The notes: generated from the letters alone by a model not told the origin. DNA of 10,258 nucleotides from CAYTAP01 sp964435775 (GCA_964435775.1 CAYTAP010000127.1:1-10258); one strand, 5' to 3'. Shown: positions 1-7,587, counted from the first letter of the stretch. Numbers and translations: made by a program.

Positions 1-1
1 C

Positions 2-967
2 ACCGGGCAGGTGTTCGCGGCGACCTTTTTCTTGCTGGACGGCGTGGGCACGCAGGCGACCGCGTCGTTGCTCGGCCCGCTGGCGAGTTGGATGTCGCTG
101 TACCTCGGTTGGCCCCATGGCCCTGATCCGATGTTCCCAATGTGGTTCATCGTATCGACCAGCAGTTTCCTCGTGATCTGCACCGTGGTGGGGTGCTGCA
201 ACGCCACCAACCTCATGGACGGTTTGGATGGATTGTGCGGCGGTGTGACGGCGATCATCGCGGCCGGGTTGCTTTTCCTGGCGGTGCATCTGGCGGTCAG
301 CGGGAGCGGGCTGAGCGCCAATTGGGATGGTTTGCGGGTTGTCCTGGGGCTGGCGCTGCTGGGAGCGGTGCTCGGGTTCATCCCGTACAACTTCAATCCC
401 GCCTCCATTTTCATGGGGGACACGGGAAGCATGTTTCTGGGGTATGCCTGCGCGATTCAGATCATCCTGATGGCGCAGGGGCAGCATCCCAAGTGGTTTC
501 TGGCGTCGATGGTCATGTTCGCCTTGCCGGTGCTCGACACCGCCCTGGCGTTCGCGCGGCGGTGGATCAACGGCCGACCTTTGTTCAGCGCCGACAAGTT
601 TCACTTTCATCATCAATTGCTCGGGCGCGGCTATACCGTCAAGCAGACGGTCATGATGAGCTATGGTCTGGCCTTGGTGTTCGCGCTGCTCGGGGCGGCC
701 ATCGTTTTTTTCCGCACCCGCTACGCTGTTGCTTTTTATATGGTCATTTTTGGGTCGATCATCGTGGCGGCGTTCAAGATGGGCATGGTGCATGAACGCC
801 CCCGCGCGGTGACGCGGCAGAACCTGGCCAACGCCGAAGGGCTGGATGGGGAGTCCAATGTGGAATCGAACGATGTTCTGGAAGTGCATGAGGAGCGTCG
901 GCAGATGACCACGGCGGCGCCGCATGTCGAGATTCCGGGCGCCTGGAGCAAGAGCAGGTCCAAGTAA
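2..967 (+). CDS. wecA: WecA/MraY-family undecaprenyl-phosphate GlcNAc-1-phosphate transferase, 5'-partial
   Basis: Integral membrane enzyme of glycosyltransferase family 4. The family moves a sugar-1-phosphate (usually GlcNAc-1-P) from its UDP-sugar onto undecaprenyl phosphate at the inner face of the cytoplasmic membrane, the first step of O-antigen, capsule or teichoic-type glycans. The frame is open to the left edge, so the N-terminus is missing, including the first Asp-rich motif (about 130 residues by family length). Visible landmarks are NATNLMDGLDGL, the SIFMGDTGSMFLGY magnesium/nucleotide loop and the cytosolic FHFHHQLLGRG motif (HIHH-type), separated by several hydrophobic helices. 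The last ~60 residues are hydrophilic and look like a cytoplasmic tail. Cysteines cluster oddly just before and within the first motif (CTVVGCC and DGLC). The sugar-nucleotide gene ugd follows 67 nt later on the same strand, supporting a polysaccharide role. The family call is firm; the exact sugar substrate cannot be read from sequence. Confidence 0.93.
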   Translation, partial: TGQVFAATFFLLDGVGTQATASLLGPLASWMSLYLGWPHGPDPMFPMWFIVSTSSFLVICTVVGCCNATNLMDGLDGLCGGVTAIIAAGLLFLAVHLAVSGSGLSANWDGLRVVLGLALLGAVLGFIPYNFNPASIFMGDTGSMFLGYACAIQIILMAQGQHPKWFLASMVMFALPVLDTALAFARRWINGRPLFSADKFHFHHQLLGRGYTVKQTVMMSYGLALVFALLGAAIVFFRTRYAVAFYMVIFGSIIVAAFKMGMVHERPRAVTRQNLANAEGLDGESNVESNDVLEVHEERRQMTTAAPHVEIPGAWSKSRSK

Positions 968-1034
968 AGGGTGAACGATTGATTTGGTCCGGGGCGAGCT
1001 CTGGTCAACACGCCTCAATCACAGGAAAAATCTC

Positions 1035-2387
1035 ATGGATGTCACAGTCATTGGTTGCGGATATGTCGGTTTGGTCACGGGCACCTGCCTGGCGAGCATC
1101 GGTCACACGGTGCGCGGCGTCGAGAAGGATCCGCGCCGGCTCAAAACACTGCTCGACGGGCATTGCCCCATCTTCGAGCCAGGGCTTCAGGAGCTGATGC
1201 AGGAAAACTTCGCATCCGGCCAGTTGCAGTTTACGGACAACGTCCGCCAGGCGGTGAAGGATGCCGAGGTCGTCTATCTGTGCGTCGGCACGCCTCCAAA
1301 GCCCGATGGCACCGTGGACATGAGCTACCTCGAAGCCGCCGGCAAGGAAGTCTGTGATGCCCTGGCGCTGCAAAACCAGGACTACATGGTGACGATCATC
1401 GTGAAGTCCACCGTGCCCGCCGGCACCAATCGCAGGCTCTACAACATCCTGAAAGAGCAGACCAAGGCGTATGTGCAGGTCGTCTCCAACCCCGAGTTCC
1501 TCCGCGAAGGGTCGGCCGTCCAGGATTTCCTCGAACCCGATCGCATCGTCGTCGGCGGCGACAGCCCCGAAGCCTTCCGCATCATGCGCAGGCTGTATGA
1601 CCCGGTCATCAAGAAGGAGGAAAGCTTCATGACGATGAACTGGGAGTCGGCGGAGCTGACCAAATACGCCGCCAATTCCATGCTTGCCGCCCGCATTTCG
1701 TTCATGAACGAAATGACGATTCTGTGTGAGCACTACGGCGCCGACGTGGAGGACATCCGCAAGGGAATCGGAAGCGACTACCGGATTGGCCCGGCCTTTC
1801 TGCGCGCCGGGTGCGGTTATGGCGGATCCTGTTTCCCCAAGGATGTTGCGGCGATGGAGCACATCTCGCGGTCGGCCGGTTATGAAAACCTATTCGTCAA
1901 CGCGATTCAGACGGTCAACAAGAACCAGAAGAAGCGTTTCGTGGACAAGATCGTCGAAAAGCTCGGGCGGCCGATCGAAGGCGCCACCATCGCCATCTGG
2001 GGTCTGGCTTTCAAAGCCGACACCGACGATATCCGTGAATCCGCCGCCATCGATGTCATCACCTACCTTCTGGAGAAGGGCGCCCATGTGAAAGCGACCG
2101 ATCCCAAGGCGATGGAGCACATGAAGGAACTCTTCAAGGATTCCGTCGAATGGGCGCATGATCCGGTGACTGCCGCCAGCGGCGCCGATGCCGTCGCGCT
2201 GCTCACGGATTGGCCGACGTATACGACGTTGCCCTTCCGCAAGATCGCCGCGACGATGAACAGTCCGATCATTTTTGATGGCCGCAACTGCCTGCACCGC
2301 GATGTGATGCGTGAGACCGGGTTCCAGTATTACCCCATGGGCCGACCGGCGGTGGAAAACACGCTGCGGTTGAAGCATAAGGTGTAG
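1035..2387 (+). CDS. ugd: UDP-glucose 6-dehydrogenase
   Basis: Cytosolic NAD-dependent enzyme that oxidises UDP-glucose twice to UDP-glucuronate, a precursor for acidic capsule and exopolysaccharide sugars. The product is 450 aa, normal for the bacterial single-chain family. Visible landmarks are an N-terminal Rossmann motif GCGYVGLVTG (residues 7-16), STVPAGTN (125-132), NPEFLREGSAV (152-162), the lysine of AELTKYAANS (K210), the catalytic cysteine in GGSCFPKD (C266), and the C-terminal UDP-binding motif FKADTDDIRES (326-336). The ATG at 1035 is chosen because AGGA lies 8 nt upstream and the Rossmann fold begins at residue 2. A TTG at 984 is in frame but would only add residues unlike the family. 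It lies between the WecA-like gene and the dehydratase gene, most likely in the same transcript. A GDP-mannose dehydrogenase is the nearest alternative, but the overall pattern fits UDP-glucose dehydrogenase better. Confidence 0.95.
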   Translation: MDVTVIGCGYVGLVTGTCLASIGHTVRGVEKDPRRLKTLLDGHCPIFEPGLQELMQENFASGQLQFTDNVRQAVKDAEVVYLCVGTPPKPDGTVDMSYLEAAGKEVCDALALQNQDYMVTIIVKSTVPAGTNRRLYNILKEQTKAYVQVVSNPEFLREGSAVQDFLEPDRIVVGGDSPEAFRIMRRLYDPVIKKEESFMTMNWESAELTKYAANSMLAARISFMNEMTILCEHYGADVEDIRKGIGSDYRIGPAFLRAGCGYGGSCFPKDVAAMEHISRSAGYENLFVNAIQTVNKNQKKRFVDKIVEKLGRPIEGATIAIWGLAFKADTDDIRESAAIDVITYLLEKGAHVKATDPKAMEHMKELFKDSVEWAHDPVTAASGADAVALLTDWPTYTTLPFRKIAATMNSPIIFDGRNCLHRDVMRETGFQYYPMGRPAVENTLRLKHKV

Positions 2388-2441
2388 CGCACGGCTCCCG
2401 AAAAAATAAGCGCCATGCGTTCGTTGTGCCGATAATACAAG

Positions 2442-3719
2442 GTGGGACCATCCATCCGGTCAATCACGCGGCGGTTGCTTGGCTCGAGCGCCGTAGGGGC
2501 GGCTTCAGCCGCCGGTGGTGGCTCGACGAAGGACGGGAGTCATTTCCCAACCGGCGGGGCGGCTGCTGGTCTCGAAGCCCTGAGTGTCATCGATCTTCTC
2601 GGCCGACCGGCGGTCAATCTCGATACCCCTGAATTGCAACGCTTTCTCGCCGGCAAGCGCGTCCTTGTCACCGGCGCAGGCGGCAGCATCGGTTCGGAGA
2701 TCTGTCGCCAGGCGATGCGTTTCGGACCTGAACGCCTGCTTCTCATCGAGCGCGCGGAAAACGCGCTGTTTGAAATTGACCGCGAACTCAATCATCGCTG
2801 GATCGGCGCCAGCGTGCGCCCCTACGTCGCCGACATCTGCGACGAGCGCCGCATCCGCCGGATTTTCGAGGCCGAGTGCCCGCAGGTCGTCTTCCACTGC
2901 GCCGCTCACAAGCATGTGCCGATGATGGAGCGCAACCCCGGCGAAGCGGTGAAGAACAACGTCTTCGGGACGCGGATCATCGCCGACGCCTCGGCCGAGG
3001 CGGGCGTGGCGGCGTTCGTCATGGTCAGCACGGACAAAGCCGTCAACCCCTCGAGCGTCATGGGGGCGACCAAGCGGTGCGCGGAGCTTTACGTGCAGTC
3101 GCTCAATGGTCGCGGGCGCACGCGTTTCGTGGCCGTGCGATTTGGAAACGTGCTCGGAAGCAGTGGCAGTGTGGTCCCGATTTTCGCACGGCAGATCGCC
3201 GCCGGCGGGCCGGTTACCGTCACGCATCCCGACATGAAGCGCTATTTCATGACGATCCCCGAAGCCAGCCAGCTCGTCATGCAGGCCGGCGCGATCGGGC
3301 AGGGGGGGGAAATATTCGTATTGGACATGGGCCATCCCGTGCGCATCCTCGACCTGGCGAAGGAAATGATTCGCCGCGCCGGTTTGCTTGAGGGGGAGGA
3401 CATCGCCATCCAATTCACGGGGGCTCGCCCCGGCGAAAAGTTGTACGAGGAACTCGCGTGCGACAACGAACAAACAGCCCGAACCAGCCATCCGCGCATT
3501 CATGTCTGGAAGCTGCCCGTCGCCAATGAGCGGCGGATTCAACGGATGCTTGATGCGCTCGCGGAGGTGATTGATGCGCCGAGTGAGCAGGTGCTCTTCG
3601 CCTTGTCACAGGCGGTTGGGGAGTATCATCCGGTTGGAATTGCGCCGTCGACGTCCACCGCCGGGCAGGTTCCGGCCCTGCGTCTGGCGACCGACAATCC
3701 CGCCGAGCGCGCGGCGTGA
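2442..3719 (+). CDS. FlaA1/CapD-type UDP-GlcNAc 4,6-dehydratase, without membrane domain
   Basis: Extended short-chain dehydrogenase of the CapD/WbpM/FlaA1 group, which converts UDP-GlcNAc to a UDP-4-keto-6-deoxy sugar for surface glycans. Numbering from the GTG at 2442: NAD-binding TGAGGSIG at 77-84, FHCAAHKHVP at 151-160, STDKAVNP at 196-203, then VMGATKR with Met207 in place of the usual SDR tyrosine and Lys211, NVLGSSGSVVP at 237, and GARPGEKLYEEL at 327-338. The Met-for-Tyr change is typical of this family. At 425 aa it lacks the four-helix membrane domain of the ~600-residue members, yet keeps the linker IDLLGRPAVNLD (50-61) that follows that domain in them. The first ~45 residues are low-complexity Gly/Ala/Ser and span a REP-like palindrome. 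GTG 2442 is the earliest possible start (TAA at 2433) but has no clear Shine-Dalgarno. TTG 2475 or a rarer codon near 2580 are alternatives, so the start is uncertain while the domain call is firm. Confidence 0.9.
   Translation: MGPSIRSITRRLLGSSAVGAASAAGGGSTKDGSHFPTGGAAAGLEALSVIDLLGRPAVNLDTPELQRFLAGKRVLVTGAGGSIGSEICRQAMRFGPERLLLIERAENALFEIDRELNHRWIGASVRPYVADICDERRIRRIFEAECPQVVFHCAAHKHVPMMERNPGEAVKNNVFGTRIIADASAEAGVAAFVMVSTDKAVNPSSVMGATKRCAELYVQSLNGRGRTRFVAVRFGNVLGSSGSVVPIFARQIAAGGPVTVTHPDMKRYFMTIPEASQLVMQAGAIGQGGEIFVLDMGHPVRILDLAKEMIRRAGLLEGEDIAIQFTGARPGEKLYEELACDNEQTARTSHPRIHVWKLPVANERRIQRMLDALAEVIDAPSEQVLFALSQAVGEYHPVGIAPSTSTAGQVPALRLATDNPAERAA
2493..2513 (+). repeat. REP-like palindrome with GTAG head
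   Basis: A GTAG tetranucleotide (2493-2496), one G, then a perfect 7-bp inverted repeat GGCGGCT-TC-AGCCGCC (2498-2513). A GTAG or GGAG head followed by a GC-rich palindrome is the known architecture of REP/SMAG elements mobilised by RAYT transposases. From memory, a core with GCGGCTTCAGCCGC also occurs in repeats of Xanthomonas-like genomes. It sits in the 5' part of the dehydratase frame, where the protein is low-complexity. Only one copy is seen in the window, so repeat status is inferred from structure, not copy number. Confidence 0.45.
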
Positions 3720-3723
3720 GCGC

Positions 3724-3746
3724 TGGCTAGTCCCCAGCCACTTTTT
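3724..3746 (+). terminator. Weak intrinsic terminator after the dehydratase gene
   Basis: Just after the dehydratase TGA, TGGCT (3724-3728) and AGCCA (3736-3740) can form a 5-bp stem with a 7-nt loop, followed by CTTTTT (3741-3746). An overlapping alternative stem is GCTGG/CCAGC (3722-3738). The T-run is downstream only in the plus direction, so it would end the polysaccharide transcript. It overlaps the stop codon of the convergent sufT. The stem is short, so efficiency is doubtful. Confidence 0.45.
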
Positions 3747-4146
3747 ACATCAACCCCAGATCAAGCTGCGCCGCCTCCGACATCATGTCCCGGCTCCAGG
3801 GCGGATCCCACACCAAATCCACCTCCGCCGACTTCACTTCCTCCATCGCCTGAAGCTTGGCATGCACCTCCGCGACGATATCCCCGGCCACCGGGCACCC
3901 CGGCGCGGTCAGCGTCATGCGGATCTCCACCGCGTTGTCATCCGACACGCTGATGTCATAGATCAGCCCCAGGTCATAGATGTTGACCGGGATTTCCGGA
4001 TCATAAATCGTTCGCAGGATTTCAATGATCTTCCCCTCCATCAACTTCCGCGACAGCGACAGCGCCGGATCGTTCGATTGATCCGTCGAAGCCGCCGATG
4101 CCGTGGTGGGCGCCTGCCCGCCGGGTTGTTGTTCCGCATGGTCCAT
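3745..4146 (-). CDS. sufT: SufT-like iron-sulfur maturation factor (DUF59/MIP18 family)
   Basis: Small cytosolic protein (133 aa) of the DUF59/MIP18 family, whose SUF-linked members help mature Fe-S proteins under high demand. The first ~30 residues are Ala/Thr/Gln-rich and probably disordered. The DUF59 domain follows, with DPEIPVNIYDLGLIYDI (49-65), the conserved cysteine in TLTAPGCPVAG (Cys84) and the long C-terminal signature DLVWDPPWSRDMMSEAAQLDLGLM ending the protein, which is typical of SufT rather than of Mrp/ApbC fusions or PaaD. The ATG at 4146 is preceded by AGGTGA, which overlaps the sufS-sufE stop codon and lies 7 nt before the start, so translation is probably coupled to the upstream gene. 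Last gene of the suf operon; its stop overlaps the terminator of the convergent dehydratase gene. The family is sure; the exact client proteins are unknown. Confidence 0.92.
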   Translation of the reverse strand: MDHAEQQPGGQAPTTASAASTDQSNDPALSLSRKLMEGKIIEILRTIYDPEIPVNIYDLGLIYDISVSDDNAVEIRMTLTAPGCPVAGDIVAEVHAKLQAMEEVKSAEVDLVWDPPWSRDMMSEAAQLDLGLM

Positions 4147-4153
4147 GATTCAT

Positions 4154-5968
4154 TCACCTCGTAAGCGACGCCGCGCATGCCTCCCGCTGCGTGTGGGCGG
4201 CCATCGCGCGAATGCGCTGGATCATCCCCGCCAGGCCATTGCGCCGGGTCATCGCCAGGTGCTGATCCAATCCCACCCGCTTGATGAAACTGTCGATGTC
4301 GAACTTCAACACATCCCGCGCCCGCTGCCCGCTGTACAGCCGCTCGAGCACGGCGATGAGCCCCCGCACGATTTCCGCGTCGCTGTCGGCCAGGAACTCG
4401 ATGCGATCATGCGCCTCGGGCATCGGCCTCGCCGACAGGAAGACGACGCTCTGGCAACCATGCACGCGGTTTTCCTCGGTCTTCATCGCGTCGGGCATGA
4501 CCGGCAGCTTGCCGCCAAGGTCGAGGATGTATTCGTATCGCGCGTTCCAGTCGCCGAGGAACTCGAATGTTTCCGCCAGTTCATCCGCCGCCGCCGTGGG
4601 GGAGTCGGCGACGACTGGGGCGTAGGAGACCGATGCTTCGGCCGCCTCGTTGGATGCGTGCCGCGCGGGCGTGACGCCGGACGAACGGTGATGCTTCGCC
4701 GCGTCGGCCACAATTTTTTCAAGCCCCGCAACCAGCGCATCGACATCCTGAACCGTGTTGTACATCGCCAGCGACGCGCGTGCCGTTGAGGCGATGTGCA
4801 GCCGATCCATGACCGGCTGGCAGCAGTGATGCCCCGTGCGGATGGCGACGCCTTCGCGGTCGAGGCGCGATCCGATGTCCAGCGATGAGACGGCCGGGTT
4901 TTCCAGCACGAACGAAATCACGCTCCCCTTGTGCCTGGCGTTGCCGATGATCCGCAACCCCGCGATGGCCCGCATTCGTTTGGTCGCGTACTCCAGCAGT
5001 TCATGCTCGTGCGGAACGAATTGCTCAAATCCGATCGACCGCACGAAATCCACCGCCGCCCCCAGCCCCACCGCGCCAGCGATGTTGGGCGTTCCCGCCT
5101 CAAATTTGTTGGGCAGCCCGGCGTAGGTTGTTTTCTCAAACGTGACCGTTTCGATCATGTCCCCACCGCCCATGTACGGCGGCATCGCCTCGAGCAATTC
5201 ACGCTTGCCGTACAGAACGCCGATACCCGTCGGCCCAAACAGCTTGTGCCCGGAGAAGGCGTAAAAGTCGGCATCGAGGTCGCGCACATCCGTTGGATAA
5301 TGGGCGACCCACTGCGCCCCATCCACCAGCACCCGCGCCCCAACGGCATGTGCCAGCCGAATGATCCGTTTCGCATCGTTGATTGTTCCCAGCGCGTTGG
5401 ACAGGTGCGTCACCGACACGATCTTCGTGCGTGGGCCGAGCAATCGTTCGTATTCGTCAAGCAGCAGTTCGCCGGCGTCGTTGATCGGAATCACGCGGAG
5501 CGTCGCCCCGGTCGCCTGGCAGATCATCTGCCAGGGGACGATGTTGGAGTGATGCTCCATCGCCGAGACAATCACCTCATCCCCGGCGCACAAATGGGCG
5601 CGCCCGAAACTGGCGGCCACCAAGTTGATCCCCTCCGTCGTCCCTCGCGTGAAGATGCACTCCACAGGGTCCGACGCGTTGATGAACGCGGCGACCTTGC
5701 GACGCGCCAATTCATACTCATGCGTCGCCAGTTGGCTCAGTTCATACACACCCCGATGGATGTTGGCGTTCTGCGCTTCGTAATATTTTGTAAGGCGTTC
5801 GATCACCTCCAGCGGCTTTTGTGTTGTCGCGCCGTTGTCGAGGTAGGTGAGCGGCTTGCCGTGCGCGGCCGAGTGGAGGATGGGGAATCTCTTGCGGACG
5901 GCGTTCACATCAAAAGGACCCGCCGAAGATTGATGCGATGGGGTGCGTTGTGTGGTTTGAGAGTTCAT
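4154..5968 (-). CDS. sufS: SufS-SufE fusion: cysteine desulfurase with C-terminal sulfur acceptor
   Basis: A 604-aa two-domain protein. Residues ~20-425 are a group II PLP-dependent cysteine desulfurase that takes sulfur from cysteine. PLP lysine is K242 in FSGHKLFGPTG, the stacking histidine lies in MEHHSN (~139), and the catalytic cysteine in RTGHHCCQP (C382, followed by a second cysteine). A Ser/Ala/Thr-rich linker (~425-462) leads to a SufE domain (~463-592), with acceptor Cys505 in NRVHGCQSVV, then LIAVLERLYSGQ and RRNGLAGMI. In most bacteria SufS and SufE are separate; fusion should pass the persulfide within one chain before delivery to SufB. ATG 5968 is chosen because the SufS N-terminus starts soon after. 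The in-frame ATG at 5995 would add nine residues, and neither has a strong Shine-Dalgarno. It is 159 nt downstream of sufD and 7 nt upstream of sufT. Confidence 0.94.
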   Translation of the reverse strand: MNSQTTQRTPSHQSSAGPFDVNAVRKRFPILHSAAHGKPLTYLDNGATTQKPLEVIERLTKYYEAQNANIHRGVYELSQLATHEYELARRKVAAFINASDPVECIFTRGTTEGINLVAASFGRAHLCAGDEVIVSAMEHHSNIVPWQMICQATGATLRVIPINDAGELLLDEYERLLGPRTKIVSVTHLSNALGTINDAKRIIRLAHAVGARVLVDGAQWVAHYPTDVRDLDADFYAFSGHKLFGPTGIGVLYGKRELLEAMPPYMGGGDMIETVTFEKTTYAGLPNKFEAGTPNIAGAVGLGAAVDFVRSIGFEQFVPHEHELLEYATKRMRAIAGLRIIGNARHKGSVISFVLENPAVSSLDIGSRLDREGVAIRTGHHCCQPVMDRLHIASTARASLAMYNTVQDVDALVAGLEKIVADAAKHHRSSGVTPARHASNEAAEASVSYAPVVADSPTAAADELAETFEFLGDWNARYEYILDLGGKLPVMPDAMKTEENRVHGCQSVVFLSARPMPEAHDRIEFLADSDAEIVRGLIAVLERLYSGQRARDVLKFDIDSFIKRVGLDQHLAMTRRNGLAGMIQRIRAMAAHTQREACAASLTR

Positions 5969-6022
5969 AATGGCACCAATAGTGTACCACGCCATCCAGT
6001 ATTAGCACGCCACACGTCGTAC

Positions 6023-6045
6023 AATAATCCTCTATCAGGATCATT
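6023..6045 (-). repeat. Inverted repeat in the sufD-sufS spacer
   Basis: Arms AATGATCC and GGATTATT (minus-strand sense) flank a 7-nt loop; in RNA this is a complete 8-bp stem with one G-U pair. It lies 55 nt upstream of the sufS-sufE start in an AT-rich stretch, with no U-run after it, so it is not a terminator. It may be an operator, an mRNA-processing hairpin or chance. A short ATCGT/ACGAT stem with a 5-nt loop lies just upstream of it on the minus strand. I see no convincing promoter in this spacer. Confidence 0.3.
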
Positions 6046-6127
6046 GCATCGTTTTTCACGATAATCATGCTGCGTTGGCAAAGCCGGTGGCCGCCTTCGG
6101 CTTGATCTTGCCGGAGAAATCATCCCG

Positions 6128-7513
6128 TTACAGGGCGGCCTCATCGTGCGCGCCCAAGTCGGTGATCCGCAGGTCCTCGGGCAATCCTTCCCGGCGGGCC
6201 ATCATACTTTCCAGTCGCTCCCGCACCGGCGCCACGCGAATCCGGCGCGTCACGTCGGCGGCGAAGGCGTAGCTCAGCAGGTGCCGTGCCGCCTCCAGGC
6301 TCACCCCGCGCGTCCGCAGGTAGAAGATCATATCCTCATCCACCGGCCCGGTCGTGCTGCCGTGGGTGCATTTCACGTCATCGGCATAAATCTCCAGAGC
6401 CGGCTGGCTGTTCATGTAGGCGTCATCGCTGAGCAGCAGCGACTTGCTTGTCTGCTTGCTGTCGGTCTTCTGCGCCTCGCGCTGGACGAGAATCTTGCCG
6501 CGGAAGACGCCACTCGATTTGCCGCTCAGAACATGCTTGTAGAGTTCGTGGCTTGGGCAATTGGGCGCGGCGTGATGCAGCAGCGTGTGGTTGTCGCAGT
6601 GCTGGTCGCCGTCGATCAAAACCAGTCCGTTCAGCGTCGCGTGGGCGCGCTCCCCCTGCAGGATCACGTTGAGGTCGTTGCGGGTCAGCTTGCCGCCGAG
6701 GCTGGCCGAGTGACTGACGAGGTTGGCGTTTTTCGCCAGCCGGGCCTGGGTCGTGGAGACATGGAATGCGTCCAGCGTCTCCTCTTGAATCCGGCAATGA
6801 TCCAGCTCGCTGTTGGCGCCCAGGGTGATTTCCGTCACGGCATTGGTGAGGTAAACGCCGTTGCCGGTTCCCACATAGCTTTCGACGACCGTCGCCCGCA
6901 CGTTGGCGTCAATGACAATCACCACGCGGGGATGCGACATCGTTGCCACCGCCGATCCCGTTGAGATGAAGACCAGATGAATCGCCGTCTCGTAATGGGT
7001 GTTCTCCGACACATGAACGAATGCGCCATCCCGGATGAAACTCGTGTTCAACGCCACAAACGGGTTCTGTTGGATATCCGCCAGTTGCCCAAGGTGCTGT
7101 TCCAGCGTCTGGGAACCGGATTTGATCTGTTCGGCGATCGTGCCGACTTTCACGCCGGATGGCAGGCTTCCCAGGCGGGAATGTTGCTTTGAATAGTGTC
7201 CATTGATGAACACCAGCTCGACCGCCGACGCCGGCGCGCCAAACAGGAATGGCTTCACCACTTCAGGATTCAGCTCGGCCGCTTCACCCGGCTCAAACTC
7301 CGTCCGCGCGATCGGCGCGACGTTGGTGTGCCGCCACATCTCCACTTTGTTCGACGGGAAACCGACGCTTCGGAATCGTTCGATCCCGGCGCGGCGAAGA
7401 TTCCCAACCCACGGTCGGTCGGCCGCCACCGTTCGTGACAACTGCTCGAAATTCTCAATCATCACGCTCCGCGTCTGCTTGGTTCGCCGAATCGTATCCG
7501 CTACCTGCGTCAT
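6128..7513 (-). CDS. sufD: SufD, Fe-S assembly scaffold subunit
   Basis: SufBD-family protein (461 aa) that pairs with SufB in the SufBC2D complex, where the nascent Fe-S cluster is built at the SufB-SufD interface. The N-terminal helical part carries GFPSNKVEMWRHTNVAPI (around residue 51), followed by a long beta-helix core (LVFISTG, HPRVVIVIDANVRATVVESYVG, LLLSDDAYMNSQPALEIYADDVKCTHGSTTG). Cys382 and His384 in VKCTHGS match the conserved Cys/His pair of SufD (C358/H360 in E. coli numbering, from memory). The C-terminal helical part DEDMIFYLRTRGVSLEAARHLLSYAFAADV is typical. ATG 7513 has a GA-rich upstream stretch (GAGTGGATGA) as a modest ribosome site. It lies 74 nt after sufC. The stop is followed by 20 more in-frame, coding-like codons up to a TGA at 6065-6067 (see findings). 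Confidence 0.95.
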   Translation of the reverse strand: MTQVADTIRRTKQTRSVMIENFEQLSRTVAADRPWVGNLRRAGIERFRSVGFPSNKVEMWRHTNVAPIARTEFEPGEAAELNPEVVKPFLFGAPASAVELVFINGHYSKQHSRLGSLPSGVKVGTIAEQIKSGSQTLEQHLGQLADIQQNPFVALNTSFIRDGAFVHVSENTHYETAIHLVFISTGSAVATMSHPRVVIVIDANVRATVVESYVGTGNGVYLTNAVTEITLGANSELDHCRIQEETLDAFHVSTTQARLAKNANLVSHSASLGGKLTRNDLNVILQGERAHATLNGLVLIDGDQHCDNHTLLHHAAPNCPSHELYKHVLSGKSSGVFRGKILVQREAQKTDSKQTSKSLLLSDDAYMNSQPALEIYADDVKCTHGSTTGPVDEDMIFYLRTRGVSLEAARHLLSYAFAADVTRRIRVAPVRERLESMMARREGLPEDLRITDLGAHDEAAL

Positions 7514-7558
7514 GGCTCATCCACTCTCATTCAATAATAACCGCAAAATCCCATTCCC

Positions 7559-7572
7559 GCGCGATCCCGCGC
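7559..7572 (-). repeat. Small GC hairpin in the sufC-sufD spacer
   Basis: GCGCG-GGAT-CGCGC (minus sense), a perfect 5-bp GC stem with a 4-nt loop, in the 74-nt spacer after the sufC stop. No U-run follows, so it is not a terminator. Such hairpins can mark 3' ends left by mRNA processing, but in GC-rich DNA it may be chance. Confidence 0.25.
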
Positions 7573-7587
7573 CTTCTGATGACGCTT

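Noticed and set aside
984..1034. Longer Ugd start at TTG 984
   Set aside because: It adds 17 residues before a Rossmann motif that normally starts the protein; ATG 1035 has AGGA 8 nt upstream.
2505..3542. Minus-strand open frame (345 codons)
   Set aside because: Shadow of the dehydratase gene; rich in His/Asp/Arg as expected for a mirror frame.
4931..6064. Long plus-strand open frame (377 codons)
   Set aside because: Antisense to the SufS domain, with no family resemblance; a by-product of high-GC codon use.
6020..6066. Fur-box or IscR-like site in the sufD-sufS spacer
   Set aside because: Only loose GAT/ATC repeats are present; the 19-bp Fur and known IscR patterns do not fit.
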